From assembly GCA_900315955.1 (NCBI GenBank), contig ONBC01000001.1:1-64000 (forward strand): DNA of 64,000 nt, given 5' to 3'. Below are positions 42,401-50,404 of the stretch, piece after piece. This DNA comes from an uncultured Prevotella sp. Lineage in GTDB: Bacteria; Bacteroidota; Bacteroidia; Bacteroidales; Bacteroidaceae. Made by a program: the position numbers and the translations under genes. The first letter of the stretch is position 1, and the number at the start of each line of letters is the position of its first letter. The notes beneath the pieces are model-generated. The model was not told the DNA's origin. It did no database searches and saw nothing but the letters and a program-made list of their open reading frames with translations.

Positions 42401-45042
42401 GCTTCGACAACAGTTTCTATTTCTCCGGACCGAGCGCCTCGTCCTGGTATGGACCCTACATCAACAATCTGTGGCTCTCCGGCAGTCAGTCGGTCAAGAG
42501 ACTGAGCTATAAGGCTCTGACCTTCACCCGTTTCGATGCTTCCCTGTTCAACTGGTGGTATTTCTCCCGGCGCATCATGCTCAGAGGAGGCCAAGTGATG
42601 CACGATGCTGCTCCGGTAGCGATGATGGCGAAAGAGGAGGTAATGATGGCGAAGTCTCTTTCAATCAATCAAAATGATTTGAAAGAGGAAGTTGTTGTTG
42701 GCAGAGCGTTGGATGAGAAGGAACAAGGCTACGATGTCGCTGCTTCCACAGTAAGTGCTGATACCCAGCTTCGCGAGAACCTTGCTGAGACCGCCTTCTT
42801 CTACCCCGCCCTCTCAACGGATCAAGACGGGTGCGTGAACATCTCGTTCACGCTGCCCGAGAGCATCACAACGTGGAAGTTTATCGCACTGGCGCACGAT
42901 AAGGCGATGAACTACCGAGTGGTCAATGCCGAGGCCGTGGCCTCCAAAACCGTCATGGTGCAGCCTAACATGCCGCGCTTCCTTCGCGAAGGCGACAAGG
43001 GACAGCTCCCGGCACGCATCTTCAACACGTCGGACAAGGCTGTGAGCGGCACCGTCCGCCTGCAGATCGTAGAGCCCGAGTCGGGCAAGGTCATCCAAGA
43101 GCAGTCGGCTCCGTTCTCGCTTGTGGCCAACGGCTCAACGGCTGTGTCCTTCGATGTCGATGCCTCCGAACTGCTGAGCCGTTCCGGCGACACGACGCTG
43201 CTCGCCGCCCGCATCTCGGCGGAAGGCGACGGCTTCAGCGACGGCGAACAGAACTGGCTGCCGCTCCTCCCCGACCGCGCTTATGTCATCTCGACGCTGC
43301 CGTTCTATCAGCATCAGCCGGGCACGAAGACGCTCGATGTCGGGAAGCTCTTTCCCGCCGACAGCCGGAACCGCAAGCTGACGGTTGAATATACCGCCAA
43401 TCCTTCATGGCTCGTGCTCCAGGCTATGCCGACCCTCGCCAACCCTTACAACAAGGATGCGGCCTCTCTCGCCGCCGCTATCTACGCCAATGTCATCGGA
43501 CAGAAAGTGCTTGCTTCCTCACCCGACATCGCCAAGACGATCGCCCTGTGGAAGCAGGAGAAAGGCAACGAGACCTCGCTTACGGGCAGCCTCGCCAAGG
43601 ACAGCGAGCTCAAGACGCTGCTGCTCAATGAGACACCGTGGGTGACGGATGCCGAGAATGAAACCGACCGCAAGCAGCTGTTGGCCGACTACCTCGATGC
43701 CAACACGCTTGCCTACCGCCGTGAAAACTTCATTCAGAAACTCCTTGCCCTGCAGAACAGTGACGGGTCCTTCTCCTGGTGGCCGGGAATGAGCGGGAGC
43801 CTGTACATGACGGTTGATGTCGTGGAGACACTTGTCAGGCTCAATAAGATTGCCGGGAAACAGGCAGATCTCAACAACTGCATCAGGAAAGGATTCCGAT
43901 ATCTCGACAGCCAGATGGCTTTGGAAGTGGCCGAACTGAAGAAACGCGCCAAAAAAGGTGAGAAGCACCTTATTCCGAGTGAGGCGTCCTGCCACTGGCT
44001 CTACGCCTCGGCCTTGGCAGGACGCGGCCGTTCGGCAGACATGGATTATCTTGTCAGCCTGCTCGATCAGTCAACAACCGAATCGACCATCTATGGCAAG
44101 GCGGGCACCGCCGTGATCCTCGCGCAATATGGCAAGATGAGCCGGGCTAAGACCTACTTGGAGAGCATCCGTCAGTATTCTGTCTACACCGATGAGGCCG
44201 GCCGCTATTTTGATACGCCCCGTGCTCAATACAGCTGGTGCGACTACCGCATTCCGTCTCAGACTTTCGCTATCGAGGCGCTCCATCTCTTAGCGCCCCA
44301 GGACACGGTGACGATCCGCCAGATGCAGCAGTGGCTGCTCCACGAGAAGCGCACGACAGCCTGGTCGACATCGATCAACACCGTGAACGCGGTCTATGCC
44401 TTCATGCTCGACGGCGGCAGCGAGCGCTTAGGAAACTCGCCGGCCAACGGTAAGGGCGTCGCGATGAGCTTAGACGGCAAGGCGCTCACGCTCCCCACGG
44501 CTACGGCTGGATTGGGCTACGTCAAGACCTCCTTGGAGGGAAGCCACGCCCGTTCGCTGACGATCGACAAGACTAACAACGGTACGTCGTGGGGCGCTGT
44601 CTACGCTCAGTTCACGCAGCAAGCCTCAAAAGTAGCGCGTGCGGCCGCCGGACTGTCTGTCAGGCGCGAGCTCGTCGTCGTCAACGCAAAGGCGAAGGCA
44701 GGTGAGAAGCGCGATGGGCTGAAGGTGGGCGACAAGGTGAAAGTGCGCGTCACGATTACGGCTGACCGCGACTACGACTTTGTACAAGTCGAGGACAAGC
44801 GGGCGGCCTGCCTCGAACCTGTGGATCAAGTGAGCGGCTATCAGTGGGGCTGCTATTTGGAAACGAAGGACAATTTGACCAACTATTTCTTCGACCATCT
44901 CTCAAAAGGCACCCACGTTGTAGAGACCGAATATTACATAGACCGCAGCGGCAACTACACCTCCGGTATCGCCACCGTGCAATGCGCCTACTCACCGGAA
45001 TTCTGTGGAAGAGAAGGAGGGAAAATAATTAATGTGAAATGA
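39445..45042 (+). CDS. Alpha-2-macroglobulin-like protein (very large, exported)
   Basis: From ATG 39445 the product is about 1865 residues with a signal peptide (MKIILSILISMISLITPAQT). An unusual acidic run (ADDEEEVDEEDEEEDAA) lies near residue 120. MG-type beta domains follow (YTDRAIYRPGQNVHVAAVVW is the MG2 signature), then the A2M core (FFYPALSTDQDGCVNISFTLPESITTWK) and a helical thioester-domain-like region (LQNSDGSFSWWPGMSGSLYM). I find no CxEQ thioester motif, so it belongs to the non-thioester type. Bacterial members are thought to trap proteases or protect the envelope. The DUF1573 gene follows 120 bp downstream. Confidence 0.9.
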   Translation: MKIILSILISMISLITPAQTYRQLWQKVDEAAKNDLPKTQLSAIKQIAAKATKEKAYGQLLKAQLKEGTVLASISPDSLKPALHRMELTYNRLSDPTVKAVYATAIGKLYQRNKSTLDNSEADDEEEVDEEDEEEDAAVSTVDASKLSDKAHTWFDKAMADPALLASHKCEGYEPAMLKGNNDDLFNNDLLHVIGLETGRYDVLKDFYTKQGNRAAACYAHALALQERQGNGLSMDVGEIDSLLKVYEDLPVACELAILRLDAMIHETAGQKVAFINKALDKWGSWYRANSLRQSLQSLEQPSFSLALQRIALPNKNLTINIRAVRNIGTLTVNIYKVNVDGNTPLNPSVSKDYAQLKKLTASTPVATCSADYSGKDPWETLTDSLSVKGLPVGVYLVEAKTDNSRIAPSRELLRVSNVFVIHEALPNNKIRFAVVNATTGAPLPGATIELTTGPRFDSGKSVKNTLTTDRNGEVVYAYKQNSPRLIYAWTADDKANAETILQDYYSYWKGVDDPKRIAAYTDRAIYRPGQNVHVAAVVWNADKKSLSSNVRENTPLTFTLCDANYKEVAKKTATTDDFGTASVDFALPTQGLTGTFSVTVNTSDNDRSTSASFKVEEYKRPTFQVTFDKYKDTYQAGDTISMRGVATTYSGVPVQRAKVEYTVNRSEGLRWFWWGRQNREQVAAGTVTTDDEGAFTVRVPMNYPEGLSIDGSVYYEFDVNAKVTDKGGETHEGQTTLPLSNRTAMLTSDLPAKTLRDSLRTITFSYKNLLGEEIDCPVRYRFDKGAWKTGKANTPLVLKEKLASGEHHLEAFCGKDTLKQDIVVFTLKDKQPATTTHDWFYCSANRFPNDGSPVYIQAGASDRGAQLYYSIFSGGKEIESGTKTINNNVFTRALTYDAPMGDGVTVTMAWVVDGKLYSHQAQIGRPMPDTRLRTVWKTFRDKLTPGQKETWTLRVLSPQDKPAQAQLMATMYDKSLDAIRTHSWRFDNSFYFSGPSASSWYGPYINNLWLSGSQSVKRLSYKALTFTRFDASLFNWWYFSRRIMLRGGQVMHDAAPVAMMAKEEVMMAKSLSINQNDLKEEVVVGRALDEKEQGYDVAASTVSADTQLRENLAETAFFYPALSTDQDGCVNISFTLPESITTWKFIALAHDKAMNYRVVNAEAVASKTVMVQPNMPRFLREGDKGQLPARIFNTSDKAVSGTVRLQIVEPESGKVIQEQSAPFSLVANGSTAVSFDVDASELLSRSGDTTLLAARISAEGDGFSDGEQNWLPLLPDRAYVISTLPFYQHQPGTKTLDVGKLFPADSRNRKLTVEYTANPSWLVLQAMPTLANPYNKDAASLAAAIYANVIGQKVLASSPDIAKTIALWKQEKGNETSLTGSLAKDSELKTLLLNETPWVTDAENETDRKQLLADYLDANTLAYRRENFIQKLLALQNSDGSFSWWPGMSGSLYMTVDVVETLVRLNKIAGKQADLNNCIRKGFRYLDSQMALEVAELKKRAKKGEKHLIPSEASCHWLYASALAGRGRSADMDYLVSLLDQSTTESTIYGKAGTAVILAQYGKMSRAKTYLESIRQYSVYTDEAGRYFDTPRAQYSWCDYRIPSQTFAIEALHLLAPQDTVTIRQMQQWLLHEKRTTAWSTSINTVNAVYAFMLDGGSERLGNSPANGKGVAMSLDGKALTLPTATAGLGYVKTSLEGSHARSLTIDKTNNGTSWGAVYAQFTQQASKVARAAAGLSVRRELVVVNAKAKAGEKRDGLKVGDKVKVRVTITADRDYDFVQVEDKRAACLEPVDQVSGYQWGCYLETKDNLTNYFFDHLSKGTHVVETEYYIDRSGNYTSGIATVQCAYSPEFCGREGGKIINVK

Positions 45043-45150
45043 TTAGTGTGGAATGATTAATGTGGAAAATGTAGAATGAATATTGCGGAATGAATATTGC
45101 GGAATGAATATTGCGGAATGATTATTGATGAATGATTATTGCTGAATGAG
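45040..45150 (+). repeat. 14-bp tandem array after the macroglobulin gene
   Basis: The unit GAATGAATATTGCG repeats three times (from about 45074) with decayed flanking copies (GATTAATGTGG, GATTATTGATGAAT). It fills the gap from the stop codon to the next gene at 45163, and shares the 14-bp period of the array after the GH144-like gene. Confidence 0.85.
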
Positions 45151-45162
45151 TAAATTGAAATA

Positions 45163-46221
45163 ATGCGAAGATATATATTATTAGCGATGGCTTTCGTGCC
45201 GATGCTTATGCAGGCGCAGGCCATCTCGCTGCCTTCCGACACGATCAACTGTGGGCAAGTGGTGTACAAGCATGCCGTCAAGGCTGAGTTTAAGATGAAG
45301 AACAGTGGCGACAAGCCGTTGCTCATCAGCGATGTGAAGACCTCGTGCGGCTGCACGACGGTCTCCTATCCGAAAGGCGCGATCGCTCCGGGGAAGAAAT
45401 TCTCCGTGAGCGCCGTCTACGATGCCAAGCAGCTGGGACATTTTCAGAAAGAGGTGGGTATATACAGCAATGCCTCCGACAAGCCGCTTCTGCTGACACT
45501 CAAAGGGGTCGTTGTAGAGAAGAAGAGCAACTTCAAGGGCGAATATCCTTACACCCTTGGCAACCTCCTGACAGACAAGGACGAGATCTTCTTCGACGAT
45601 GTAAATCGTGGCGACATGCCTGTCCAGCAACTCCATATTCTCAACAACAGCGACCAGACAATGATGCCGCAGCTCATGCACCTGCCGCCCTACCTGAGAG
45701 GCGAGGTGAAGCCGGCGCGGCTTGCTCCCGGCCGCTCGGCTACCGTCACCTTGCAGGTAGACTCGAAACAACTGACGGATCTCGGACTGAAACAGACACA
45801 TATCTACATCGGTGAGTTCCCTGGTGACAAGGTGTCGCCGGAGAAGCAGTTGGATATCAACATCATCCTCATCCCAAGCTTCGGGAAACTGACGAAAGAC
45901 CAGTTGGCGGCAGCGCCACGTCTCCAACTCTCGAAAGGACGGGTCAATATTGGGTCGTTTGAGAAAAAGACAAAGAAGAAAGACGAACTCGAGATAAAGA
46001 ATATTGGGAAATCGACATTATCCATCCGAACCTTGCAGATCATCGGAACAGGATTGGAGGTATCGCTCAACAATCAGCAGATAGAACCCGGAGAATCGGC
46101 AAAACTCAAAGTGACGGCCTTCCGCGACCTGGTAGCTAAGTCGCGCACCGCACCCAAAGTGCTGCTGATCACCAACGACCCCACCCAACCCAAAGTGTTG
46201 ATCAACGTCGATCTTAAATGA
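45163..46221 (+). CDS. DUF1573 (ASH/Hydin-like) exported protein
   Basis: The 352-residue protein has a signal peptide (MRRYILLAMAFVPMLMQAQA) and then the DUF1573 signature DTINCGQVVYKHAVKAEFKMKNSG, with KTSCGCTTVSYPKGAIAPG. Two further immunoglobulin-like domains follow. DUF1573 proteins are common periplasmic or surface proteins in Bacteroidetes with unknown function; the conserved SCGCT cysteines suggest disulfide bonding. It lies behind the macroglobulin gene and in front of ispH. Confidence 0.85.
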   Translation: MRRYILLAMAFVPMLMQAQAISLPSDTINCGQVVYKHAVKAEFKMKNSGDKPLLISDVKTSCGCTTVSYPKGAIAPGKKFSVSAVYDAKQLGHFQKEVGIYSNASDKPLLLTLKGVVVEKKSNFKGEYPYTLGNLLTDKDEIFFDDVNRGDMPVQQLHILNNSDQTMMPQLMHLPPYLRGEVKPARLAPGRSATVTLQVDSKQLTDLGLKQTHIYIGEFPGDKVSPEKQLDINIILIPSFGKLTKDQLAAAPRLQLSKGRVNIGSFEKKTKKKDELEIKNIGKSTLSIRTLQIIGTGLEVSLNNQQIEPGESAKLKVTAFRDLVAKSRTAPKVLLITNDPTQPKVLINVDLK

Positions 46222-46268
46222 CGTGGACTTCAAATGCAGTCGATCTTAAATGATGTGGACTTGAAATG
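46207..46268 (+). repeat. Tandem duplication of the DUF1573 gene end, making an ispH leader ORF
   Basis: 46207-46236 and 46239-46268 are direct repeats (28 of 30 positions equal, 32-bp unit). The first copy contains the TGA stop of the DUF1573 gene and an extra ATG at 46234; from it an 11-codon ORF (MQSILNDVDLK) runs to a TGA at 46267-46269 that overlaps the ispH ATG at 46266. Confidence 0.7.
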
Positions 46269-47126
46269 AACTTACAAATAGAAATCGATAACGGCAGTGG
46301 CTTTTGCTTCGGCGTGACCACGGCCATCCGCAAGGCGGAGGAAGAGCTGGCTAAGGGCAATAAGCTCTATTGTTTAGGCGACATCGTGCACAACGGCATG
46401 GAGGTGGAGCGGCTGCATGAGCAAGGCCTCATCACCATTGACCATGAACAGCTCCGCACACTCCACAATGCCAAGGTGCTGCTCCGTGCCCACGGCGAGC
46501 CTCCCCAGACTTATGAGATAGCCCGGCAAAACAACATCGAAATCATTGATGCCACCTGTCCGGTGGTGCTTGCTTTGCAGAGCCGTATCAAGCGTAAATG
46601 GAGCGACAGCCCGGAGGCGCAGACCGTCATCTTCGGAAAGAAAGGACATGCCGAGGTGCTCGGGCTCGTCGGGCAGACCCATGGCGAGGCAATCGTCGTA
46701 GAGAGTCTCGACGATGTGAAGAAGAAACTCGACTTCTCCAAAGACATCAACCTCTATTCGCAGACCACGAAAAACCTCGACGAATACCGGCGCATCGTAG
46801 ACTATATCCAAAACAACATCTCTTCTTCCGCGGCTTTCAAGAGCTTCGACACCATCTGCCGGCAAGTGGCCAACCGCATGCCGCACATTGCCGAGTTTGC
46901 GGCTCATCACGATGTCATTCTCTTTGTCAGCGGGCGCAAGAGCAGCAACGGGCATGCCCTCTTCACGCGCTGCAAGGAGGTCAACGCCAACAGCCATCTC
47001 ATCGAACGGGAGGAGGAAATCGACTACTCCTGGTTCCAAGGGGCGAAGACTGTAGGAATATGTGGAGCGACAAGCACCCCGAAATGGTTGATGGAAGAGT
47101 GCAGGGACGCTATCCTGCGCTACTGA
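46266..47126 (+). CDS. ispH: 4-hydroxy-3-methylbut-2-enyl diphosphate reductase
   Basis: The 286-residue cytoplasmic protein catalyses the last step of the MEP isoprenoid pathway, making IPP and DMAPP. The three [4Fe-4S] ligand cysteines are present: C14 in SGFCFGVTTA, one in IDATCPVV, and one in VGICGATSTPKW. The catalytic Glu region and RAHGEPPQTYEIA are also seen. The length is typical. The start codon overlaps a short leader ORF formed by a local duplication. Confidence 0.95.
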   Translation: MNLQIEIDNGSGFCFGVTTAIRKAEEELAKGNKLYCLGDIVHNGMEVERLHEQGLITIDHEQLRTLHNAKVLLRAHGEPPQTYEIARQNNIEIIDATCPVVLALQSRIKRKWSDSPEAQTVIFGKKGHAEVLGLVGQTHGEAIVVESLDDVKKKLDFSKDINLYSQTTKNLDEYRRIVDYIQNNISSSAAFKSFDTICRQVANRMPHIAEFAAHHDVILFVSGRKSSNGHALFTRCKEVNANSHLIEREEEIDYSWFQGAKTVGICGATSTPKWLMEECRDAILRY

Positions 47127-47154
47127 AAGGGCTTAAACAATAATATGAAAGAGA

Positions 47155-47199
47155 GCTCCTTTCCCGCGCCGTTTTACGGACTTGGCGCAAGAAAGGAGC
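47155..47199. terminator. Hairpin between convergent ispH and PUL 2 operon
   Basis: GCTCCTTTC (47155-47163) pairs with GAAAGGAGC (47191-47199), with an inner GCGCC/GGCGC stem. There is no good T-run on either side, so it may serve both directions. Confidence 0.55.
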
Positions 47200-47206
47200 A
47201 CAACCT

Positions 47207-48055
47207 TCAGAAGGCCAACACAACACGCAAACTACGCGGATTGTTAGTGTCGTTGGAGGGCACGTCACGTATGGTACCTTTGTCAAAGCCCACAGCCATG
47301 TGGTAAGCTTCCTTCAGAACCGTAGACGACCAATAGAAGCGGGCGGTACCTGAACTCACGAATTCGGCAGCCTTATCACCGAGCGACTTCAGACACGTCT
47401 CCAGCTGCTGTCGCATGGTGATTCCATGATCGTTGTAGTCATTGGTGAGCACGTCGGTCGTGTAGCCGGAGCAGAGCGTAGAAAGTTCCTTGAGCGATGG
47501 CACATACCATCCGCTCGAGGTTGCCGGTGCTTGATTGACACGGGCATATTCGTCGAGTGCAGTGAGCAGCGCTATTGGCGTATCAGGGTGGCTGGCCTGC
47601 CAGTTGCGCATAGTAAGCGTGTTGGTGTAGCCATTCATCACGTTGAGGTCGGTGCTTACACCCACATTGCCCGAGGGAGCCATCCATACAGTGGGCGTTG
47701 CGTCGCGCAAGGCCACCACAAGGCCGTGATTGCCTTTGTTGGTCGGTCCTATCTTAGTCTGAAGCTTAGCATCATCACTGGCCACGTCGCCTACATAGAA
47801 CACCACGCCGATGCAGGTCTTGCTTACGTTCAGAGCCGTTGACCACGTACCGTCACCGTAGTAGTAGTCACCGGGCTTCGGAGCCTCTGCCACCTCGGTC
47901 GTACGGAAGGAGAGACTGTCTATGTCGTTGATGTCAAACTGCGTGACAGAGCCGTCTTTCATCGTTACCAACAGATTCGTGGCCTCGGTCTGCGCCGTCG
48001 CTTCCATGCTGACCGTGAGGAGGCCGGCGATAAGAAAAAGGATTAGCTGTTTCAT
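47207..48055 (-). CDS. Secreted Lcl_C/DUF1566-like domain protein (last gene of PUL 2 operon)
   Basis: The 282-residue protein has a signal peptide ending EATAQ and a short beta-rich start (LLVTMKDGSVTQFDINDIDSL) of the kind found in surface proteins of this order. The C-terminal ~200 residues closely match those of the broken gene at 48635-50368: KTCIGVVFYVGDVA, HGLVVAL, SSGWYVPSLKELSTLCSGY, RFYWSST and NPRSLRVVLAF are shared blocks. The pattern (WYVPS...L...YWSST...) is that of DUF1566/Lcl C-terminal domains, known from a Legionella collagen-like adhesin. Its start overlaps the stop of the preceding gene (48052-48055). Surface binding is a reasonable guess. Confidence 0.65.
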   Translation of the reverse strand: MKQLILFLIAGLLTVSMEATAQTEATNLLVTMKDGSVTQFDINDIDSLSFRTTEVAEAPKPGDYYYGDGTWSTALNVSKTCIGVVFYVGDVASDDAKLQTKIGPTNKGNHGLVVALRDATPTVWMAPSGNVGVSTDLNVMNGYTNTLTMRNWQASHPDTPIALLTALDEYARVNQAPATSSGWYVPSLKELSTLCSGYTTDVLTNDYNDHGITMRQQLETCLKSLGDKAAEFVSSGTARFYWSSTVLKEAYHMAVGFDKGTIRDVPSNDTNNPRSLRVVLAF

Positions 48056-48543
48056 AGTGTTAATTTTATTCTATTGTTGTTACCTATTTTAATAATGTAT
48101 ATACCGTGTGGCAGAACAGGCAGCGTGATAGCCGTTGAACGGAGCTTAGGTACGCTCAGAAGCTGTTGTCCCGAAGCATCGAAGAGCAGTAGCGGCAAGC
48201 CTCTTGAGGGGTCGTAACCCCTCAACTGCAACGTACGGCCATTAAGTTGCCAGCCAAGGACATCTGTTCTCGTGACTTTGGGCAGATTGATGGCTGTGGT
48301 TGAGGCATCAAACTTGATGTTGGCAATCTGCATGACGTTCTGACGTTCCCAGACGGGTGTGCCCGCCCAGGAGGTGACCGACATGGTATTCTGGTCGAAG
48401 GTTATCTTGCGAATGTCGTCCAGGCTATGCTTCAGCTTCTGACCGTCACGTGTTGTGATAACAATACCTCCCGACGCAGAGGCAGGCAGCTGTGCGCCCA
48501 ATAACAGCGACAGCGCTAAGAGTAGTTTGTTAGTTCTCATCAT
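48052..48543 (-). CDS. Small secreted protein with a C-terminal sorting-like domain
   Basis: The 163-residue product has a signal peptide (LLLALSLLLGAQLPASASG) and the same short opening module as its neighbour (IVITTRDGQKLKHSLDDIRKITF). The C-terminus (LLLFDASGQQLLSVP, then LPHGIYIIKIGNNNRIKLTL) looks like the beta-sandwich sorting domain of type IX secretion cargo. I do not recognise a catalytic domain. It lies in the PUL 2 operon, overlapping the next gene. Confidence 0.6.
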   Translation of the reverse strand: MMRTNKLLLALSLLLGAQLPASASGGIVITTRDGQKLKHSLDDIRKITFDQNTMSVTSWAGTPVWERQNVMQIANIKFDASTTAINLPKVTRTDVLGWQLNGRTLQLRGYDPSRGLPLLLFDASGQQLLSVPKLRSTAITLPVLPHGIYIIKIGNNNRIKLTL

Positions 48544-48634
48544 GATTTGTTTGATTATAGTTGTTAATGCTTTGGCTTTCCGCCGCAGGCCTTTGCTCCT
48601 GCGGCGGGGTTGCGGTTCAGTTATAAGCAGCGTG

Positions 48635-50368
48635 TCAGAATGCTAAGATAAGGCGTGCGCTGCGTGGATTGGTTGCATCGTTTGACACCAGATCACGCAC
48701 CGTTCCGTCGGCAAAGCCTACAGACATGTGCGAGGCCGCCTTCACGCCTGTTGATGACCAGTAGAAGCGTGTGCCGCCGCTGGTGACGAAGGCTGAGGCT
48801 GAGGAGCCTAAAGGCTTAAGCCATCCGAGTACTTGGTCACGCATGGTTGTGCCACGCGCTTTCCAGTCGTTCTTCAGTGCAGTGTCGGAATAGCCGGAGC
48901 ATAGTGTGGAAAGTTCCTTGATCGAAGGCAGATACCAGCCGCTGCTCGATTTGGGTGCGGGGTACTGTGCAGCAAAAGCATTGATCTTGAAGACGATGTC
49001 TATCTGATTGCCAATGTTGGCATCGTTGTTGTTCCAGGCTATCATCTTCTGTGTGTTGGCATAGCCGTTCATCAGGTTCAGGTCCATGCTCACGCCCACA
49101 TCTTTATACTTACTCATCCAAACAGTGGAACTCAGGTCTTTAAGCGCCACCACCAGGCCGTGGTAGCCTTTTCCGGTGTTGCCGAGTTTGGCGCGCAGCG
49201 ACTCATCGTCCTTGGCCACATCGCCCACATAGAACACCACGCCGATGCAGGTCTTCTGTGAGTTGAGGCTCTCGCTGTAGGAGCCGTCGGAGTAATAGTA
49301 GTATCCGACCTTGACAGGTTCACCCTGAGGTGTCTCCTTGGTGTAAGTGAGGATCCTCGATACAGTAGTCTCGTTGCCGTCACCATCGACGAAGGTGACG
49401 CGCAGAAGGGCTTTCTCGCCGTCGGTCACGCCGTCAGGCAGCGTCACCTTCACGGTGGGTGCCTCCTTCATCTTGCCAGCCCCGTCGAATGCCGGCATCT
49501 GTACGGCAACCTTCCAGGCCGTGGACGAAGCGGCAGCACGCGTGCCGAGGGCTGCCTCCAGGCCATTGGCTGTTACGAGCTGCGCCACGATAGCCACACA
49601 GTCGTCCGAAGCAAACGACTTGGGCGTGGTGAGGCCGATCGTCGTTTCTTTCTCAGTAAGCTTGTACGGCTCGTTGCTCTCGTCGGTGCCGATCTTATAA
49701 CCCTAGTATTTGGGCAGACTGATAGCGGTGCCATCGGAGAGCTTGAGCGTAATGTAGCCTTTATGAGTGTTGTCTACACCGTTGTCGGCAAAGATGGAGC
49801 CGCCACTGGCTTTCACGTTAGTGGAAGCCCATGTTTTTCCTCCATCGACGGATATTTCCCACATCATGGTTTGCTTGTTGATTTGCACCATCGGCATGTA
49901 GCTTGTCGAGCCGTCGGCCAGCGTGATACCAGCCGGCCCCATTGGTCCTGTGTCGCCCTTCTCACCCCTGACAGGCATCTTGGAGCCGTCGGCTGCTAAG
50001 AGAAACTCACCATTGAGTGTCCAGTAGTATTCGCCGTCGGTGTCCTTCTTCACGCTCAGGTCGGGGGCATCGCCCTTCTCTCCCTGTTTGCCATTCTTTA
50101 TGGTAATAGCGGCGTTCTTCTTGAAGGCTATCTGATAACCACTGCCGTCAGCCAAAGGGGTGACGGCTGTCACATAGTCGAAAGAAGCATCGTTGATAAT
50201 TTGCTGCAGGGCCTGGATGTTCTGCCACATGTCCTTTTGCATGTCTTCCAAAGCGGAAACGCGTACCTCAAGCGAATCGGTGCGCTCCTGCAAGTCGTCG
50301 ATGTCCCCATTGCGGCATGATCCTAAGAGGCATAAGACCGCGAGGAGGAAAAAGATAGTTTTCTTCAT
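48635..50368 (-). pseudogene. DUF4988/collagen-like/Lcl_C surface protein interrupted by one in-frame TAG
   Basis: The frame starts as a lipoprotein (MKKTIFFLLAVLCLLGSC) with a coiled-coil DUF4988-type region (LQERTDSLEVRVSALEDMQK), a short collagen-like stretch (GEKGDTGPMGPAG), and then a TAG at 49703-49705 after SLPKY. The same frame continues directly (GYKIGTDESNEPYKLTEKET) into a long C-terminal part ending with an Lcl_C/DUF1566-like domain like that of the last gene in the operon. Read through, it would be about 577 residues. The upper part could still make a truncated 221-residue lipoprotein. It is 36 bp behind the FAD-fusion gene in the PUL 2 operon. Confidence 0.75.
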
Positions 50369-50404
50369 AATTCTTTTAGTTTATATGGTTATTGGTTATG
50401 TGGG

